Shown piece after piece: positions 17,232-25,193 of a DNA stretch of 64,000 nt (positions are counted from its first letter, which is position 1; the number at the start of each line of letters is the position of its first letter). The stretch comes from Flavobacteriales bacterium UBA2104 (GTDB lineage Bacteria > Bacteroidota > Bacteroidia > Flavobacteriales_D > Crocinitomicaceae), in assembly GCA_002331485.1 (NCBI GenBank), contig DCYS01000036.1:1674-65673 (forward strand). Direction: 5' to 3'. The notes beneath the pieces are model-generated. The model had not been told where the DNA came from. It ran no database searches and was given only the letters and a program-made list of their open reading frames with translations. The position numbers were made by a program, and so were the translations under genes.

Positions 17232-20129
17232 TCAATCGTTATCATCGTAATCCAACCTTGTTCGTGGATCTACCTCAAGTTCCTGAAGGTCTATATCGAG
17301 CTCTTCATCATAAATATTAATGAATGGTTCTCTAAATGCCTTGGTAGCAATTCTATTCTCAAGACTGAGCAGCAGAGAAGGTAAAACCACAAGGTTTGTT
17401 AGCATTGCAACAAGTAGAGTTAGAGAAACCAGCATACCTAAGGCTTGCGTCCCTCCAAACTGAGAGAGTGCAAACATTGAAAAACCAAAGAATAATACGA
17501 TAGATGTATAGAACATACTCAATCCCGTTTCTCTCAAAGCATTGATCACACATGTTTTAAGATCCCAGCTTTTGACTTTTAATTCCTGGCGGTATTTGGC
17601 TAAAAAGTGGATCGTATCATCGACGGATATACCAAATGCAATACTAAATACCAAGATCGTTGAAGGCTTGATTGGAATTGCAAAGAATCCCATGATACCA
17701 GCAGTCACAAGCAAAGGAATAAAGTTCGGCACAAGTGAAATAATCACCATTCTCCAAGAACCAAATAATATCGCCATCATTACTGCGATCATACCTATCG
17801 CAATAGCGAGACTGGTAAGAAGATTCTTGACAAGATACTGTGTTCCTTCTGCAGCAACTACAGAGGTACCTGTGATGATGTATTCTATTTCTTCATCTTC
17901 TATAGCCTTTTCAAGTGATTCCGTAAATCCGGATTTTTCATAGTAAGAAGAAAGCAATTCGGGGTCGAGATCAAACTGGAATAGAAGCGAATCGTCTCCG
18001 TCGGCTAATTCGTATGTCAAGTTATTTCTATACGCACTAGACAGCTGAAATATAGAATCTACAAAGTTAGTTTTACCCTTTTTAACTTTTTCAAGATATT
18101 GCAAAGCCTTTTCATGGTGAGGATTTAGAATCGTATCCATCTTTTTAGACACTGAATCTATTTTTTCTGCGATCTCATAAGATCCTAGATCAAGGATCTG
18201 CATTCTGATTCGCATAGTCGTATTCGCTGTATCTACTAATTCTTTCATCGAATACCCAATACCCACACTAGGGTAATATTTTTCGGTAGCTTTCAACACC
18301 TTCTCTCCATCTAATGAGGAAGCAATATATTTATCAATTTCTTGCTCAGTAGGACCCACTAATTTAGATACAGTGTCTAACGAATCTTTTGGTTCTTGAA
18401 CTCGTTTTCCAATCACTTCTTCTGCGATCTTTGGATAGTTGAATAGGAGTGAATCAGCATAAACTTCATTCCCTGCTCGAAGAGAATCTCGATATAAAAA
18501 TGCTCTTTTCGTCCGAGACATGTCTTCTTGGAAGGCCTCAACATACTTACCAAGTCTCCTCATGTCCTTTCGACTGATCAACTTATACATTTCAGGGTTA
18601 TTCCCATAGTAAGCCATATTGATCAGCTTCATAAAGTTAACTGCTGAAACAGATTTACTGAATGCCGTATCCTGTGCAAAAACGTCTTGAACTCGTTCGA
18701 TCTTATCGAGAAGTTTGCTACTCAGCTTTCGACCATCTTTTTTGTAATCTACTAACACCTCAAATGGAACAGCTCCTCCAAAGTTCTCTTGAATAAACTC
18801 AATGTCCTTTAGAATAGGGTCAGAGTCAGGAAGATCACTTGTGAGATTTCCGGTAGCTTCCATTCTCGAAATTCCCCAGGCACATAAACCGATCAAAATA
18901 ACTGTTGCGATATAAACCTGCTTACGTTTCGTGGTCGCCAGGAAAACCAGTTTTTCGATGATCCCTTTAGAGAATGTTTTCTCGAGATGTTTTAAGTGAC
19001 GCGGTTTTGGTGGTTTCGCGATTGAAAACACAATCGGTATGATGCAAATGGAAAGTAAGAACACCATCATAATGTTGATGGAGGCACTTGTACCAAACTC
19101 AGCCAATTTTTCTGAGTTAGTAAAGACAAACGTTGAAAATCCTAAAGCGGTAGTCAAGTTAGTCAAGAATGTTGCATTCCCCACTTTTTGAACTACACGA
19201 GACAAGGCTTTAGTCTTATTTCCGTGCAATTTAACCTCACGATGAAACTTGGTCAAGAGGAATATACAATTCGGAATACCAATGACGATCATCAAAGGTG
19301 GAATAAGCGCCATCAATATCGACAACTTGAACCCCATTAGTCCAATACTTCCAAGCGACCAAATTACAGCTGTAAACACTACCAAATTACAGAATAGAAC
19401 CACTCTGAATGATCTAAAGAAAATGTAAAGTAATAATGAGGTTACGGCGATTGCAAGACCTATAAAAATGTACATTTCGCTTACAACCCGCTTACTCATC
19501 ACGACTCGAATATGAGGTAACCCGGCAAAATGCATTTTACCAAATACCTCTTCATATTTCAAAGCAATTTCTTCTGCGTCCAGTACTACACCCGATTTCT
19601 TTTGATCCATAAGATACGTCTCATCGATGGAAATCATCATCAAAGTAACATTTGTAGAATCATTGTATAGAATACCGTCATACAAAGGGATCTGTCTAAC
19701 TTCTTGTCGGATCTCTTCTACTGATTTCTCCTCAAAAGTTTCATCTGAAAAAATGGGTTCAGCTTCGAATTTTCCTTTCTCCGTATTATTGTTTATCGTA
19801 AAAAGATCTGCTTCTGAAAGTACGCTATTTACACCATCAAGTTTTAGAATTGAATCACCCAATTCTTTCCAAAGCAAAAAGTTCTCTTCAGTGTAAAGTT
19901 TGTCTGTTTTGATAGCGAGGACTAGTGCCCCTCCATCTTCACCAAACATCTCCTTTAGCTTTAGATAACCTGCTTGAGCCGGTGATTTTTTGGGAAGCAT
20001 ATTCCCATATTTGTTATCCAGTTTCAAGCTAGTGAATGCAAAATAACCGAAGAAGATCGTCAAAGCCCCAATTATACTGAGGATTACTACTCGGTTTCTA
20101 AGAATTATTTGAGAAAGTTTAAACCACAT
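17232..20129 (-). CDS. RND superfamily (MMPL / Patched-like) transporter
   Basis: Large membrane protein of 965 residues with two repeats, each with one helix, a periplasmic domain and a bundle of five helices. The second-half TM segment FSIAFGISVDDTIHFLAKYR carries the Asp-Asp pair of the MMPL/HAE group, and the first half has the matching MIVIGIPNCIFLLTKFHRE without it. The periplasmic part of the second half is unusually long (about residues 450-720) and acidic. Such proteins usually export lipids or hydrophobic compounds; a sterol-sensing-like or hopanoid-associated role is possible. The acidic C-terminal tail (DEELDIDLQELEVDP) is cytoplasmic. Upstream of rmlA with 15 bases between, so possibly co-transcribed. 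Confidence 0.88.
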   Translation of the reverse strand: MWFKLSQIILRNRVVILSIIGALTIFFGYFAFTSLKLDNKYGNMLPKKSPAQAGYLKLKEMFGEDGGALVLAIKTDKLYTEENFLLWKELGDSILKLDGVNSVLSEADLFTINNNTEKGKFEAEPIFSDETFEEKSVEEIRQEVRQIPLYDGILYNDSTNVTLMMISIDETYLMDQKKSGVVLDAEEIALKYEEVFGKMHFAGLPHIRVVMSKRVVSEMYIFIGLAIAVTSLLLYIFFRSFRVVLFCNLVVFTAVIWSLGSIGLMGFKLSILMALIPPLMIVIGIPNCIFLLTKFHREVKLHGNKTKALSRVVQKVGNATFLTNLTTALGFSTFVFTNSEKLAEFGTSASINIMMVFLLSICIIPIVFSIAKPPKPRHLKHLEKTFSKGIIEKLVFLATTKRKQVYIATVILIGLCAWGISRMEATGNLTSDLPDSDPILKDIEFIQENFGGAVPFEVLVDYKKDGRKLSSKLLDKIERVQDVFAQDTAFSKSVSAVNFMKLINMAYYGNNPEMYKLISRKDMRRLGKYVEAFQEDMSRTKRAFLYRDSLRAGNEVYADSLLFNYPKIAEEVIGKRVQEPKDSLDTVSKLVGPTEQEIDKYIASSLDGEKVLKATEKYYPSVGIGYSMKELVDTANTTMRIRMQILDLGSYEIAEKIDSVSKKMDTILNPHHEKALQYLEKVKKGKTNFVDSIFQLSSAYRNNLTYELADGDDSLLFQFDLDPELLSSYYEKSGFTESLEKAIEDEEIEYIITGTSVVAAEGTQYLVKNLLTSLAIAIGMIAVMMAILFGSWRMVIISLVPNFIPLLVTAGIMGFFAIPIKPSTILVFSIAFGISVDDTIHFLAKYRQELKVKSWDLKTCVINALRETGLSMFYTSIVLFFGFSMFALSQFGGTQALGMLVSLTLLVAMLTNLVVLPSLLLSLENRIATKAFREPFINIYDEELDIDLQELEVDPRTRLDYDDND

Positions 20130-20154
20130 TCACCTTAAAAATATTAATCGATAG

Positions 20155-20162
20155 CAAATGTA
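20155..20162 (-). promoter_or_regulatory. -7 box for the MMPL transporter / rmlA unit
   Basis: TACATTTG on the minus strand, a perfect TAnnTTTG element, 26 bases before the ATG at 20129. No clear TTG box at normal spacing. Confidence 0.45.
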
Positions 20163-20225
20163 ATCAATTTGTGAGAACTGGCGGGCTCAATGAAGTGCTT
20201 AGCTCGATCCTTATTTTGAAGACAA

Positions 20226-20257
20226 CAAAAAGCCCGAGACTATTAATAGCCTCGGGC
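20226..20257 (-). terminator. Intrinsic terminator of paaZ
   Basis: GCCCGAG (20232-20238) pairs with CTCGGGC (20251-20257), extended inside by CTAT/ATAG. On the minus strand it is followed by a U-rich tract (20231-20226), 22 bases after the paaZ stop codon. Confidence 0.85.
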
Positions 20258-20278
20258 ATGACTAGTTATAATATTGAC

Positions 20279-22357
20279 TTATTTCGACTGATCTTTCTTC
20301 TTAACCATGGTCAAGATCGTTGCAAAACCAACTAAAGGCTCGTCAGTTTCATCTAACATTTCCACTAACCATTTGACGATTCCTCGTTTGATCTTAGTTT
20401 TTGGATCATCCTCTTTCTCCGTCACATCTGTTGGAACCATCTCTTTACATGTGAAACGGACATGCATTTTTGAACCTGCATAAACGGGTTTCGTGAAACG
20501 TAGGTTGTCGATTCCGTAGTTCAACAGAACAGGATTCATATCGTAGCTATCCACAAATAAACCAGCAGCTGCACTCATTAAGAAATAACCATGTGCAACC
20601 TGCTCATCGAACATTGTTCCTTCAAAATTAGTATCTCTCTTATGTGCATAGAAATTATCTCCGGTCAAAGCTGCAAACTGATCTATATCTTCAGCCGTAA
20701 TTTCTCTAGTTTCTGTGATCAATTGATCTCCTACATTCAACTCTTCATAATACTTCTTGAATGGATGCTCATCTGTGATGTTACCTTCAGCACCAAATTG
20801 ATATTCCTGTGTGATCTCTGTAATTGTAGTCGGGTGTCCCTGGATCGCAGTTCGTTGCAGATAATGGAGAATCCCTCGTTTTCCTCCCATTTCTTCACCA
20901 CCTCCAGCTCGTCCTGGTCCACCGTGAGTTAATAGTGGCATTGGTGATCCATGCCCCGTACTTTCTTTCGCACATTGCTCATTTAATACTAAGATACGTC
21001 CATGCATATGGGCAGCATTTACAGTATATTCTCTAGCGATCTTGTCATCACCAGTAACTATAGAGGATACTAATGATCCTTTACCCATTTCAGTAAGTTG
21101 GATAGCCTCTTCAAGATCTTCATAGCCCATCAATGTAGAAACCGGTCCGAATGCCTCAACATTATGTACATCGGTTTTCTTATATGGATCGTCGTTCACA
21201 AATAATATCGGCGAGAAGAACGCTCCTTTTTCACGATCAGCTCCAACCACGTCAAAATCGTCCATATTTCCATAAACGATCTCTTGAGATTGAGCTAATT
21301 TGTTTACACTTTCCTTAACTCGTTCAACCTGAGTCTGAGTAGCCAAAGCTCCCATACGAACGCCTTCTTGTGATGGATCTCCTATCGTTGTTTTTGCCAA
21401 ACGAGCAGAAATTGCTTTCTGAGCTTCTTCCATTAAATTATTCGGTACAAAAATTCGACGTATTGCCGTACATTTTTGTCCTGCTTTTACCGTCATTTCT
21501 TTAGTGACTTCTTTTACGAAAAGATCAAACTCAGCTGTACCCGGAACTGCATCCTTTCCAAGAACTGTAGCATTCAATGAATCTGCCTCAAGGTTAAATG
21601 GAGCTGATTCTTCAAGAATTCGATCGTGTGCTTTTAGCTTCTTACCAGTTGCAGCAGAACCTGTGAAAGTTACTACATCCTGATTATTCACATGATCAAT
21701 AATTCCACGACCTAATCCACAAACTAATTGCAATGATCCTTCAGGTAAAATCTTAGAATCAATGATGTCTTTAACCATCAACTCAGTTAAGTAACACGTA
21801 TACTCTGAAGGTTTTACAACTGTTGGAACTCCTGCCATTAAATTAACAGCGATCTTTTCAAGCATTCCCCAGATCGGGAAGTTGAATGCATTAATGTGAA
21901 CGGCCACTCCTCTTTTCGGCACCATAATGTGATGACCGATAAACGTTCCGTTTTTAGAAAGTGGAGCTGCCTCACCATCTACATAATACGGTAGATCTGG
22001 GAACTGTCTTCTCAATGAAGCATTAGCAAATAGATTCCCAATACCACCTTCGATGTCAATCCATGAGTCAATTTTAGTAGCTCCAGTTGCTGCACTCAGT
22101 TGGTAATATTTTCCTTTCAAATTGATGAGATGAAGCGCAAGTGCTTTGATCATTCGACCGCGCTCCTGAAAAGTCATTTTGCGCAGTTTCTCACCTCCTG
22201 TTGATCGACCGTAGGCTAGTATGCGTTCATAATCAAGTCCTTTTGAAGATGTTTCGGCAAATTGTTCTCCCGTTATCGCATTGTAAAGTGGTGTTTCGAC
22301 GCCTTCGCCATTCACCCATTCTCCACAAACGTAATTCTGTATTTTTTGCATAGTCAT
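20279..22357 (-). CDS. paaZ: PaaZ: oxepin-CoA hydrolase / 3-oxo-5,6-dehydrosuberyl-CoA semialdehyde dehydrogenase
   Basis: Bifunctional enzyme of aerobic phenylacetate degradation, 692 residues (E. coli 681). The N-terminal aldehyde dehydrogenase domain (about 1-520) has the cofactor site PTVVKPSEYT, FTGSAATGKKLK and the catalytic Cys in KAGQKCTAIRRIFVP. The C-terminal MaoC-type hydratase domain (about 535-690) has the Asp/His hot-dog active site in ALTGDNFYAHKRDTN and VAHGYFLMSAAAG. A start two codons downstream is also possible. No other paa gene (paaABCDE, paaG, paaK) is in the window, so its partners must lie elsewhere. It is monocistronic with a strong terminator. Confidence 0.93.
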   Translation of the reverse strand: MTMQKIQNYVCGEWVNGEGVETPLYNAITGEQFAETSSKGLDYERILAYGRSTGGEKLRKMTFQERGRMIKALALHLINLKGKYYQLSAATGATKIDSWIDIEGGIGNLFANASLRRQFPDLPYYVDGEAAPLSKNGTFIGHHIMVPKRGVAVHINAFNFPIWGMLEKIAVNLMAGVPTVVKPSEYTCYLTELMVKDIIDSKILPEGSLQLVCGLGRGIIDHVNNQDVVTFTGSAATGKKLKAHDRILEESAPFNLEADSLNATVLGKDAVPGTAEFDLFVKEVTKEMTVKAGQKCTAIRRIFVPNNLMEEAQKAISARLAKTTIGDPSQEGVRMGALATQTQVERVKESVNKLAQSQEIVYGNMDDFDVVGADREKGAFFSPILFVNDDPYKKTDVHNVEAFGPVSTLMGYEDLEEAIQLTEMGKGSLVSSIVTGDDKIAREYTVNAAHMHGRILVLNEQCAKESTGHGSPMPLLTHGGPGRAGGGEEMGGKRGILHYLQRTAIQGHPTTITEITQEYQFGAEGNITDEHPFKKYYEELNVGDQLITETREITAEDIDQFAALTGDNFYAHKRDTNFEGTMFDEQVAHGYFLMSAAAGLFVDSYDMNPVLLNYGIDNLRFTKPVYAGSKMHVRFTCKEMVPTDVTEKEDDPKTKIKRGIVKWLVEMLDETDEPLVGFATILTMVKKKDQSK

Positions 22358-22476
22358 TGAAATTCAAAAATTGGTTAGCTAAGATAATGATGTTTGAAGA
22401 ATGAAAGATAGGGAACCGCAGAATATTGAATATAGAGTGTTGAATGCTAAAGTGGAGCGCAAAAAATAAGCAGGTT

Positions 22477-23076
22477 TCAAAAGGTTTTCTCAATAAGGTA
22501 CAACATCTCCCTGGCTATTTGTTTGCATCGCTCATCATAAACTTTTTCAACCTTAGAAGTACCATCACTGATTTTTGGGTCCTCATAAGTAATCGGAATA
22601 CGCAATTCTGCACCCGGCAAAAAAGGACAGTTTTCTTCGGCATGTCCGCATGTCATGATTGCTGCAAAATTAGATTCAGGTAAAGAATTGTGATCGATCG
22701 TTTTTGAGAAGCTTTTAATGGTTTTTTCGCTCCCAAAATTGATTGAATATACCGGATTTTCAGCTTTTTCTTCTATTTCTATTTTAAATCCAACTCTTTT
22801 CAGTGCATTAATCGCATTCGGATGAAAAGCAGTAGATTCAGTACCTGAAGAGTGAAAGTGAGCGCTTACTAACTTGTAATATTGAGCTGCAACAGTGGCC
22901 CAAACCTGACTCAACTGACTTCTGCGTGAATTATGGGTACATACGAAGATGATATTTGGTTGATCTGACTGTTTAATATACCCACCGATCTTTTCTAAAT
23001 CACGCTTACGGTCAGAATGAATTTGATCAAATTCCGCTATGCGATCTTCACAATATTTCTTTACCTCTTCTAACAT
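22477..23076 (-). CDS. arsC: Arsenate reductase, low-molecular-weight phosphatase type
   Basis: Reduces arsenate to arsenite so that the ACR3 pump can export it. The 199-residue product has the LMW-PTPase loop CX5R in IIFVCTHNSRRSQLSQ (about residues 42-57) and a later Cys in MTCGHAEENCPFLPGAELR, as in thioredoxin-coupled arsenate reductases. It has an N-terminal helical extension of about 40 residues before the phosphatase fold, seen in Bacteroidota homologues annotated as protein-tyrosine-phosphatase. It is the last gene of the arsR / DUF6428 / ACR3 / arsC order, four bases after the transporter gene. Confidence 0.85.
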   Translation of the reverse strand: MLEEVKKYCEDRIAEFDQIHSDRKRDLEKIGGYIKQSDQPNIIFVCTHNSRRSQLSQVWATVAAQYYKLVSAHFHSSGTESTAFHPNAINALKRVGFKIEIEEKAENPVYSINFGSEKTIKSFSKTIDHNSLPESNFAAIMTCGHAEENCPFLPGAELRIPITYEDPKISDGTSKVEKVYDERCKQIAREMLYLIEKTF

Positions 23077-23080
23077 GAAC

Positions 23081-24118
23081 TTAATACTTCCATTTATTCG
23101 CCATGGCCACTAATGATAACATAATTGGCACTTCGATCAATACGCCTACTACCGTTGCTAAAGCTGCACCAGAATTCAAACCAAAAAGCATAATTGCCAC
23201 TGCTACTGCCAACTCAAAAAAATTACTGGCTCCGATCATAGCAGCAGGAGCACAAATGTTATGCTTCAACTTGATGTACCTTCCAATGAACCATGCAATG
23301 AAAAAGATAAAATAGGTTTGAATCGTTAAAGGAATGGCTATTAGTAAAATATCGATGGGTTGATCGACTATCTTATCTCCTTGAAAGGCAAATAATAAGA
23401 TCAATGTCGTTAGCAACGCAATTATCGAAATCGGTTTTAAGGTTTTCAAAAACTTGTTTTCGAACCACTCTTTCCCTTTTGACTTGATCAGTAATCTATT
23501 GGACAAATATCCAAATAATAGAGGAATTACAACAAATACGATGACCGAAGTAACCAGCGCCTTATAAGGAATTCCTAATTCCTGTTCCGCTGTAGCAACA
23601 TCAATTCCGAAAAGACTGAATAATCCAGCGACAATTGGGATAAAAGCAACCAGTAAAATGATATCATTGACGGATACCTGAACCAATGTATAATTAGCAT
23701 CACCTTTTGTGAGATACGACCAAACAAACACCATCGCCGTACAAGGTGCGGCACCGAGTAAAATTGCACCAGCCAAATACTGTTCTGCATCTTCAGGAGA
23801 AATAATCGCCGCATAGACTTGATCAAAGAATAGCCAGGCGAAAAGAGCCATGGAAAACGGTTTGATCAACCAGTTTACAACAACAGTTAAAGCTAGCCCC
23901 TTAACATTCTTCGTTACATTTTTCAACGAGCTAAAATCAATCTGCACCATTATGGGATAGATCATTAACCAAACAAGAATTGCAACTGGTACATTTACCG
24001 TTGAGATGTTCCAATCACTCAACACGGTGATTTGGTCACCTAACAAGTAACCTAGTCCAATGCCTGCTGCGATGCAAGCAATTACCCAAAACGTTAAATA
24101 TTTTTCGAAAGTACCCAT
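23081..24118 (-). CDS. ACR3 family arsenite efflux transporter
   Basis: Inner-membrane arsenite exporter with ten predicted helices, 345 residues. The ACR3 signature with the essential Cys is present in LLGAAPCTAMVFVWSYLTKGD, followed by VQVSVNDIILLVAFIPIVAG; the N-terminal WLMIYPIMVQIDFSSL segment is also typical. It extrudes As(OH)3, and perhaps Sb(OH)3, using the proton gradient. Four bases separate it from arsC and 30 from the DUF6428 gene, so the four genes form one operon under ArsR control. Confidence 0.94.
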   Translation of the reverse strand: MGTFEKYLTFWVIACIAAGIGLGYLLGDQITVLSDWNISTVNVPVAILVWLMIYPIMVQIDFSSLKNVTKNVKGLALTVVVNWLIKPFSMALFAWLFFDQVYAAIISPEDAEQYLAGAILLGAAPCTAMVFVWSYLTKGDANYTLVQVSVNDIILLVAFIPIVAGLFSLFGIDVATAEQELGIPYKALVTSVIVFVVIPLLFGYLSNRLLIKSKGKEWFENKFLKTLKPISIIALLTTLILLFAFQGDKIVDQPIDILLIAIPLTIQTYFIFFIAWFIGRYIKLKHNICAPAAMIGASNFFELAVAVAIMLFGLNSGAALATVVGVLIEVPIMLSLVAMANKWKY

Positions 24119-24148
24119 GGATTTGAGTTTAGGATTTTGAACTTAGAG

Positions 24149-24622
24149 TTAGCAGCAACCCCCTCCTGGTGTGCAGGCATTCGTGTCTCGACTCCCTAGA
24201 TCAGCAAGCGGTTTCTTCAATTTATCTTCTGGAATACCGCATTTATCTTTCGCCAAACAATCGGTTTGTTTATTTACCATTTGAAAATGTTCTCCGTTGA
24301 AAGAGAGATCAAATTTTCCTATGGTATTCTGCTGATACTCAACTTCAACATCAAGATTCCCTATTCCTAATCGTTCTTCTGAAAGTTCGATAATATCCTT
24401 TAATTTCTTAGGGGCCAATCGATGATCGAAATCTCCTGCTTCCCACAATTGAAAGTTCACCACTTTTTCGAGTCGCTCTGTACCCCCACAATCAATAAAG
24501 TGTCGGGTAATGACACCTACTTCTGTTACGTGGAAATGAGCAGGAACAAATGTTCCATTTGGCAATTGAAATTTTATCTCTTCGAGGTTAATTAATGCGT
24601 TTTTAACTTCTGATAATTTCAT
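24149..24622 (-). CDS. DUF6428 family protein of the arsenic operon
   Basis: A 157-residue cytoplasmic protein between arsR and the ACR3 gene. It begins MKLSEVKNALINLEEIKF and has the conserved core FVPAHFHVTEVGVITRHFIDCGGT, which matches my memory of DUF6428 proteins found in Bacteroidota arsenic operons. It holds six Cys: one after the His-rich stretch, two in TDCLAKDKCG, and three in the C-terminal tail NACTPGGGCC. The tail and the His/Cys core suggest binding of arsenite or another thiophilic metalloid, for example as a chaperone to the pump. Function is inferred from context only. Confidence 0.8.
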   Translation of the reverse strand: MKLSEVKNALINLEEIKFQLPNGTFVPAHFHVTEVGVITRHFIDCGGTERLEKVVNFQLWEAGDFDHRLAPKKLKDIIELSEERLGIGNLDVEVEYQQNTIGKFDLSFNGEHFQMVNKQTDCLAKDKCGIPEDKLKKPLADLGSRDTNACTPGGGCC

Positions 24623-24756
24623 GTTTTTCGTTATTTGTGAATCGTAATTCGTAATCAGTTTTTTCTATTATATAAATGGTACCCACGGAAATCGAGTGAT
24701 GATGACTGCAATGAAATGAAACGTCAGCATTGTATCGAGATTGAAGTGAGACATCC

Positions 24757-25092
24757 TTAGCAGCAATCACTTTCCTGACAGCAAGGATGCTGATCAAACA
24801 TTTTATTGAATAGCCGTTTAATGTGGGACCAGGTCGCTGGATTAATACAATAGCTCATTGATTTACCTTCAATTGTTCCTTGAATAATATCAAGGCTCTT
24901 CAATTCTCTTAAATGCTGGCTAATTGTTGCTTGAGCGAGTCCAAGCTCATTCACAAGCGTTGTATTGACACACGAATTTTTATTCAATAAATATTGAAGA
25001 ATTGCCACTCTCGCTGGGTGCGCTATGCATTTTGCCACCGCAGCGATTTCATTTTGCTCTTTTGTAAATAAATCCGTCTTTGTAAGCCCCAT
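24757..25092 (-). CDS. arsR: ArsR/SmtB family regulator with Cys-rich C-terminal tail
   Basis: Winged-helix metalloid-responsive repressor, 111 residues. The recognition region is NELGLAQATISQHLRELKSLDII (about 57-79). A Cys is present at about residue 49 before the first HTH helix (NSCVNTTLVN) but the classical ELCVCDL pair is absent; instead the C-terminus ends HPCCQESDCC, placing four Cys at residues 104, 105, 110 and 111, a likely arsenite site. First gene of the ars operon; 134 unassigned bases separate it from the DUF6428 gene. A near-palindrome just upstream is the likely operator. Confidence 0.92.
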   Translation of the reverse strand: MGLTKTDLFTKEQNEIAAVAKCIAHPARVAILQYLLNKNSCVNTTLVNELGLAQATISQHLRELKSLDIIQGTIEGKSMSYCINPATWSHIKRLFNKMFDQHPCCQESDCC

Positions 25093-25100
25093 TATTCAAA

Positions 25101-25132
25101 TTGTTATATCGCAATATTACGATTTATATTTG
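25101..25132 (+). promoter_or_regulatory. Promoter facing asnB, overlapping the ars operator
   Basis: TTG (25101-25103), 21 bases, TATATTTG (25125-25132): a good Bacteroidota promoter on the plus strand, 61 bases before the asnB ATG. Its spacer contains the ArsR-type palindrome, so ArsR could affect asnB as well. Confidence 0.6.
25108..25123. promoter_or_regulatory. Candidate ArsR operator
   Basis: ATCGCAATATTACGAT is a 16-base near-palindrome (seven of eight base pairs symmetric), 15 bases upstream of the arsR start codon. Size and position fit an ArsR/SmtB dimer site. Confidence 0.6.
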
Positions 25133-25193
25133 ACATGACTGCACGATATCAAAAAATTGTTTTGAATTAATCGTATTTTCGTTGCAATACATT

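Noticed and set aside
24623..24756. A small gene between arsR and the DUF6428 gene
   Set aside because: No reading frame of convincing composition with a start, and no domain; left as spacer.
25182..25193. asnB start at the ATG at 25182
   Set aside because: Class II glutaminases need Cys immediately after the initiator Met, which is given only by the ATG at 25194.
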